A DNA stretch of 20,825 nt from Clostridium lentum (lineage in GTDB: Bacteria > Bacillota > Clostridia > Clostridiales > Clostridiaceae), in NCBI RefSeq assembly GCF_014287815.1, contig NZ_JACOOQ010000028.1, forward strand, positions 1-20,825, given 5' to 3'. The translations under genes and the position numbers were made by a program. Shown in pieces: positions 18,814 through 20,825 of the stretch (positions are counted from its first letter, which is position 1; each line of letters opens with the position of its first letter). The notes beneath the pieces were generated by a model. That model worked only from the letters and a program-made list of their open reading frames with translations. It searched no databases and was not told the origin of the DNA.

Positions 18814-19482
18814 TTATTGTGAATTAGCTGGTGCTTTTTTAATTTTTAAAACTAACTTGAAAGTATCTGACACTGCTTTATCTACATGTGTTGTACCTTT
18901 TCCTGCTGTACCCTCAAGTTTTATTTTTCTTGTTTTCGCTTCATTAGCACCTGCTCCTAAAGTTAATAATTTTTCTCCACCTGGTGTTTTTTCAGTTAAC
19001 TCCCCACTTTTAAACACACCATTTTCATCTCCACCTGCACCTAAATGAGCTACATCATTCCCATTTACAACTAATTTTAATGCTACTGAAGTTCTAGGTG
19101 CATTAGCTAATCCAGTTGATTTAACTACTTTTAAATCTCCACCAGTTGTCTTTGTAAACTCAGTTGCATAAACTTCAATTCCTTGTGTCCCTTCATTTTT
19201 AACCTCTAATTCTGGCCCTACAACTACCCCTGCGTTAGTAACAGTAAAGTTAGCTGCTGTAGGAACAGTTACCTTAAAACTTGCAGTTGGCATTTCTCCT
19301 TGTTCATCTTGTACGTGACCTGTAATATAAACATCTTGTGTAGGTGTTTGATCATCTGTTTCCTTAATATTTGCTTCCTTTGGCATTGTCACGTTAGAAT
19401 TACTCTCTGCTGCAAATGCACTTACTGAAGTTGTAGCAACAACTGCTGCTGCCATCATTAATGATAAAAATTTCTTTTTCAT
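18814..19482 (-). CDS. Secreted VTVPT-domain protein (222 aa), likely abundant surface subunit
   Basis: ATG at 19482, preceded by TAGGGGG. A textbook Sec signal peptide (M-K-K-K-F-L-S-L-M-M, Ala/Val core, cleavage after S-A-F-A at about residue 24) leaves a mature protein of about 198 aa. That is a short leader plus a single domain: I-T-G-H-V-Q-D (53-59), F-K-V-T-V-P-T (69-75), A-N-F-T-V, G-P-E-L-E-V-K-N-E-G (89-98), L-T-L-G-A-G, I-K-L-E-G-T-A-G-K and terminal F-K-L-V-L-K-I-K-K. No tryptophan or cysteine is present, and no sortase or S-layer motif, so it is probably held at the surface by protein interactions. The gene stands alone between its own promoter, repeats and terminator, and directly follows the regulator gene. 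Codons are cleaner and GC slightly higher than in neighbours (many GCT, GGT, CCT), which is compatible with high expression. The domain resembles WxL-type surface domains in general organisation only. Exact function unknown; a structural subunit is inferred. Confidence 0.88.
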   Translation of the reverse strand: MKKKFLSLMMAAAVVATTSVSAFAAESNSNVTMPKEANIKETDDQTPTQDVYITGHVQDEQGEMPTASFKVTVPTAANFTVTNAGVVVGPELEVKNEGTQGIEVYATEFTKTTGGDLKVVKSTGLANAPRTSVALKLVVNGNDVAHLGAGGDENGVFKSGELTEKTPGGEKLLTLGAGANEAKTRKIKLEGTAGKGTTHVDKAVSDTFKLVLKIKKAPANSQ

Positions 19483-19537
19483 AATTTAAAATCCCCCTAA
19501 ATGATTTAATTTATTCATTGTTTTTAATATTTTTTTG

Positions 19538-19571
19538 GGTGAGTTTTTCTTTTCCTTTGTTTTCTCTCACC
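19538..19571 (-). promoter_or_regulatory. 5' stem-loop in the leader of the 222-aa protein mRNA
   Basis: GGTGAG and CTCACC (6-bp perfect arms at 19566-19571 and 19538-19543) enclose a 22-nt purine-rich loop. If transcription starts about 7 nt after the TATAAT at 19582-19587, the stem forms almost at the very 5' end of the message. Such terminal stems often stabilise mRNA in Gram-positive bacteria, which would fit an abundant product; this is inference. Confidence 0.4.
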
Positions 19572-19581
19572 TGTTGACTTA

Positions 19582-19661
19582 ATTATATAATCTTTTTTTT
19601 AGTTTTATTAAAACATTCGTTAAATTTTAAAAATTATTCGTAAATTATATTTTTATGTCGT
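19582..19661 (-). promoter_or_regulatory. Putative activated promoter with tandem ACGAAT-type direct repeats
   Basis: Minus strand: TTTAACGAATG (core 19615-19620) and TTTACGAATA (core 19636-19641) are direct repeats exactly 21 bp apart. A weaker third copy, AACGACAT (19656-19661), lies another 20 bp upstream. A perfect TATAAT lies at 19582-19587, 27 bp from the proximal repeat. The expected -35 position reads TAATAA, unlike TTGACA, so an activator binding beside the -35 is plausible. Similar repeats precede 13781-15808. The adjacent LytTR regulator is the obvious candidate ligand; binding is inference. Confidence 0.55.
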
Positions 19662-19685
19662 TTTTTGTGTTTTTATTCTTTTATT

Positions 19686-19746
19686 AAAAATAATTCCCGA
19701 AAAAATATAATCATTCATGTTTGCAATTATATTCCTTCGGGAATTA
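19686..19746 (-). terminator. Intrinsic terminator after the response-regulator gene
   Basis: A perfect 11-bp stem (TAATTCCCGAA at 19736-19746 with TTCGGGAATTA at 19691-19701) contains a nested second perfect 8-bp stem (AATATAAT with ATTATATT). It is followed on the minus strand by TTTTT. It starts 33 bp after the stop codon and separates the regulator from the 222-aa protein promoter. Confidence 0.85.
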
Positions 19747-19778
19747 TCATAATATGTAATTTTATATTATATGTACTT

Positions 19779-20486
19779 TTATATTAATTTGAATTTTTCA
19801 CTTACAGCTTCAAATTTACTTTTGCTCACTGGAAGCTCTATTTTATTTTTTAATATGGCACTTTTCTTAGTTAAAGTTACTATATTATTTATATTAACTA
19901 TGTATGATCTATGACATCTTACAAATTCTTCTCTAAATTCTAATACTTTTTCCATATCACCAATTTTACTTTTAATAGTAATAATTTCATTATCATAATG
20001 AATATCCACATAATGGTCAAAGGCTGAAATGAAAATTATCTTATTTATATCAACTTTTATTTGTTCTCTTCCTTTTGAAAAAACTAAATACTTGGCATTA
20101 CTTGAATTTTCTTTAATCTTTTCTGAAGAAATATCTAAACATTTAAATAAAGCTTCTTCTTTCACAGGCTTTAATAAATAATTAAGAGCACTTACATTAT
20201 ATCCTTCTAATGCATGTTCTACTTCTGCCGTTATAAAGATAATTAGAATATCTTTATCCTGCTTTCTTATTTCTTTCGCTAATTGTACTCCTGACATTCC
20301 TCTCATATTTATATCTAATAACACTAAATCAAAATCACAATCTTCAGGCCATTTAAATAGAAACTCTTCTCCACTTTCAAATCCTTCTATGTCAATAGCT
20401 TCTTCCCTTTCATTTGCCCACTTAAGCACTTGATTCTCAAGTACTTGGTATTGTAATTTACTATCTTCACATATTGCAATTCTCAT
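19779..20486 (-). CDS. LytTR-family response regulator (235 aa; AgrA/VirR/LytR type)
   Basis: ATG at 20486 after TAGGAGA. N-terminal receiver domain (about 1-120): acidic pocket C-E-D-S (E7, D8), phospho-acceptor D58 in L-V-L-L-D-I-N-M, conserved threonine in I-F-I-T-A (T86), and the invariant lysine in L-L-K-P-V (K106). C-terminal LytTR DNA-binding domain (about 135-233): I-N-K-I-I-F-I-S-A-F-D-H-Y-V, I-K-S-K-I-G, and the hallmark F-V-R-C-H-R-S-Y-I-V-N-I-N-N-I. Length and order are typical, and all receiver residues are intact. This family is usually phosphorylated by a membrane histidine kinase of the HPK10/AgrC type and activates promoters through direct repeats about 21 bp apart. No kinase gene is within the window; it may be further upstream or elsewhere. 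The neighbouring promoter carries tandem repeats at that spacing, so control of the downstream surface genes is the likely role (inference). Confidence 0.93.
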   Translation of the reverse strand: MRIAICEDSKLQYQVLENQVLKWANEREEAIDIEGFESGEEFLFKWPEDCDFDLVLLDINMRGMSGVQLAKEIRKQDKDILIIFITAEVEHALEGYNVSALNYLLKPVKEEALFKCLDISSEKIKENSSNAKYLVFSKGREQIKVDINKIIFISAFDHYVDIHYDNEIITIKSKIGDMEKVLEFREEFVRCHRSYIVNINNIVTLTKKSAILKNKIELPVSKSKFEAVSEKFKLI

Positions 20487-20689
20487 TTTTTCTCCTAACT
20501 TAATCTTTTTTAAATTGTGTTTATCACTATAACAATATTAAATAAAATTAAATACAGTATTTATTACAACATTCTATCACTTTTAAATTGTTTTTTCTAT
20601 ATTTTCTTTATTATTTTTTTAATTTTATTATATTATCCATAATAATTTACTTTCCTATTTATAATAATTACTTTTTACTTCTTATTTAT
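20487..20689 (-). promoter_or_regulatory. Upstream region of the regulator gene, with a dyad
   Basis: This stretch is exceptionally AT-rich and has no gene. A 7-bp dyad TAAATAC-A-GTATTTA (20549-20563) lies about 63 bp before the ATG and could be an operator. TATAGT near 20533 on the minus strand could be a -10 without a clear -35. No ACGAAT repeats are seen here, so autoregulation through those boxes is not supported. Confidence 0.25.
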
Positions 20690-20824
20690 CTATAAATGAA
20701 CTCCACCTGCTACTCGAAATATGGACAAACATACCCATATTGAGATTTTTCCTTTTTCAACGTGACCTATTTTGTCTTGATAAACATAGACTACTTTAGT
20801 TTGATATATCACTCCAAAGGCGTA
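20690..20824 (-). CDS. C-terminal end of an unidentified open frame running in from the right edge
   Basis: An open minus-strand frame of 44 codons enters from the edge and stops at TAG (20690-20692), ending F-R-V-A-G-G-V-H-L. It uses GCC, GTC, GAC, CAC, TCC and CGA, which are rare elsewhere in the window. Local GC is about 35 percent against under 20 percent just downstream. It may be the end of a foreign gene, a mobile-element remnant or a non-coding repeat that happens to be open. I do not recognise the protein, and the residue composition (W-V-C-L-S-I-F) is not clearly that of a folded domain. Confidence 0.3.
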   Translation of the reverse strand, partial: YAFGVIYQTKVVYVYQDKIGHVEKGKISIWVCLSIFRVAGGVHL

Positions 20825-20825
20825 A

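Noticed and set aside
18814..19482. WxL-domain protein
   Set aside because: The general design is similar, but there is no W-x-L motif or any tryptophan in the protein.
1..20825. tRNA, rRNA, transposase, reverse transcriptase of a diversity-generating element, or complete insertion sequence
   Set aside because: Nothing with the needed structure or motifs was seen on either strand.

Overview
The window is very AT-rich (roughly three quarters A+T). It has strong purine-rich Shine-Dalgarno sites, AT-biased codons, intrinsic terminators with U-tracts and a LytTR-type response regulator. This fits a low-GC Gram-positive bacterium, most likely a Clostridium or close relative; the species cannot be named from the sequence. 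Every convincing gene is on the minus strand, so the window is read from right to left.

Layout in transcription order. (1) The right edge (20690-20824) holds the last 44 codons of an open frame with a distinctly higher GC. (2) 19779-20486 encodes a LytTR response regulator ending at a long hairpin terminator. (3) 18814-19482 is a secreted 222-residue protein with its own promoter, tandem direct repeats and terminator. (4) 18124-18645 and 16005-18080 form a two-gene unit: a small and a large N-terminally anchored membrane protein, closed by a terminator. (5) 13781-15808, 13170-13685, 12113-13150, 11635-12081 and 11169-11618 form a five-gene unit that starts with the same tandem direct repeats. 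It encodes a second large/small membrane-protein pair, a second secreted protein, and two tandemly duplicated small membrane proteins. (6) After a 279-bp leader, a giant gene runs from 10889 off the left edge. Its more than 3,600 codons encode a surface protein built of alternating putative carbohydrate/mucin-binding-like modules and Ig-like modules.

How the genes may work together. Four proteins (222, 345, 675 and 691 aa) share a domain opening with a V-[TS]-[VI]-P-[TL] motif followed by F-x-[VI], an N-[NE]-G strand and, in three of them, a terminal L-x-[LI]-[KR]-I-K-K strand. Two are secreted; two carry the domain at the outer end of a membrane-tethered Ig-like stalk. Two paralogous small membrane proteins (171 and 173 aa) each sit beside one stalk protein. 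The plan resembles WxL surface-protein loci, but no W-x-L motif is present and I cannot assign the domain to a named family. My inference is a regulated cell-surface assembly in which secreted subunits interact with stalk-borne copies of the same domain, co-located with a giant adhesin.

The most important anomaly is in the giant gene. The frame set by its good Shine-Dalgarno/GTG start is one base out of register with the whole downstream frame. An extra base lies in the signal-peptide codons near 10862. Either the gene is off in this strain, or it is frameshifted or phase-variable, or the base is a sequence error.
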